Assembly: GCF_009755225.1 (NCBI RefSeq)
Contig: NZ_WQKZ01000002.1
Coordinates: 1,260,105-1,324,104, forward strand
Direction: 5' to 3'
Source: Hymenobacter ginkgonis
GTDB lineage: Bacteria; Bacteroidota; Bacteroidia; Cytophagales; Hymenobacteraceae
DNA: 64,000 nucleotides
Shown here piece after piece: positions 63,797-64,000 of this stretch. The notes under the pieces were generated by a model. That model was not told where the DNA came from, ran no database searches, and saw only the letters and a program-made list of their open reading frames with translations. The first letter of the stretch is position 1, and each line of letters begins with the position of its first letter. Both the position numbers and the translations under genes were made by a program.

Positions 63797-64000
63797 ATGA
63801 ACGACCTACTCACCAGTTCCTGCTGGGCCCTGGAGACCAAGTACTACTCGCTGGCCAAGGCGACGATTCTGGCTCGCCTCGAAGCGGGCCTACCCGCGCT
63901 CGATGCCAGCGAGTCCAAACCTCGCTCGTATTCGCACATGGCCGATGGCTTCCCCACGATGTGGGTGGCGCAATCCGGGGAGCTGGTAGGCCTCGACCCC
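63797..64000 (+). CDS. Partial gene, possible head-maturation protease (S49-like)
   Basis: Only the first 68 codons are in the window; the frame is open to the end. The product opens NDLLTSSCWALETKYYSLA, which recalls the N-termini of S49/ClpP-like prohead proteases of Bacteroidota prophages, but the catalytic part is missing so the call is weak. If right, it begins the head module, with portal and capsid genes following. Confidence 0.4.
   Translation, partial: MNDLLTSSCWALETKYYSLAKATILARLEAGLPALDASESKPRSYSHMADGFPTMWVAQSGELVGLDP

Larger units (their letters stand above)
39423..64000. mobile_element. Temperate prophage, left part (continues beyond the window)
   Basis: The layout is that of a temperate phage: integrase at the left end, minus-strand accessory genes and repressor, divergent early operon of small overlapping genes, replication genes, terminator, recombinase, then tail and fibre genes and a possible head protease. 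Genes overlap by one to eight bases in the early and tail parts, unlike the host region. No terminase, portal or major capsid gene is visible, so the element must extend to the right of 64000. A tail-only (tailocin-like) or satellite element cannot be excluded from this part alone. Confidence 0.85.

Overview
The window reads as a chromosome segment of a GC-rich Bacteroidota, most like Hymenobacter or a close relative in the Cytophagales. The evidence is a protein with a type IX secretion (T9SS) C-terminal sorting domain, several TAnnTTTG promoter elements (the Bacteroidota -7 box), few clear Shine-Dalgarno sites, Bacteroidota-type Ccm, MreBCD and DUF4468 proteins, and large palindromic hairpins scattered between genes. 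The genus is inferred from memory; no search was run.

Host part (1-39.4 kb). It opens with the 3' part of an FAD-dependent oxidoreductase and a propeller-plus-barrel outer-membrane protein. A System I cytochrome c maturation cluster follows (ccmB, a methyltransferase-like gene, ccmC, a ccmD-like gene, ccmE, ccmF). Next come a T9SS cargo protein (minus strand), a DUF2520 NADP-binding protein, a [2Fe-2S] ferredoxin with IscX, a cold-shock protein, a UbiA prenyltransferase and an Omp85-like barrel. At 18.1-22.3 kb lies a neighbourhood made of a family-2 glycosyltransferase, a NodS-like methyltransferase, a PIG-L deacetylase and an acyl-CoA-dehydrogenase-like protein, the enzyme types expected to build a modified amino-sugar or lipid conjugate. 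Then come a thioredoxin-like gene, purH, mreBCD, a very large alpha-2-macroglobulin, a Lys/His-rich secreted protein, a ferredoxin with a ferredoxin-NADP reductase, a lipoprotein, and a fluoride riboswitch in front of a CLC-type fluoride antiporter.

Prophage part (about 39.4 kb to beyond the window end). A 25-bp inverted repeat with 10-bp tandem repeats next to a tyrosine integrase marks the probable left attachment end. On the minus strand follow accessory genes (an AT-rich TPR protein, a DUF4468 protein, a HEPN-motif protein beside a GhoS-like protein) and an XRE repressor. Divergent from the repressor is a dense early operon of about twenty small genes, including an excisionase-like protein, a winged-helix protein, a candidate origin and a primase-like Toprim protein, closed by a strong terminator at 52.58 kb. 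A serine recombinase then precedes a tail and host-recognition module: large unrecognised structural proteins, a DUF5675 candidate lysis enzyme, a collar-type fibre and a fibre with IPT, PKD-like and SGNH-esterase domains. A small minus-strand cassette holding an acyltransferase-3 gene sits between two near-identical terminators. The window ends in the first codons of what may be a head-maturation protease, so terminase, portal and capsid genes are expected to the right.

The most interesting points are: the prophage pairing of a tail-borne SGNH esterase with an O-acyltransferase cassette; the HEPN/GhoS-like pair; the repeat array at 57.97-58.16 kb; the alpha-2-macroglobulin that has lost its thioester cysteine and carries a SusC-like motif; the glycosyltransferase/deacetylase/methyltransferase neighbourhood; and the family of long palindromes between host genes.
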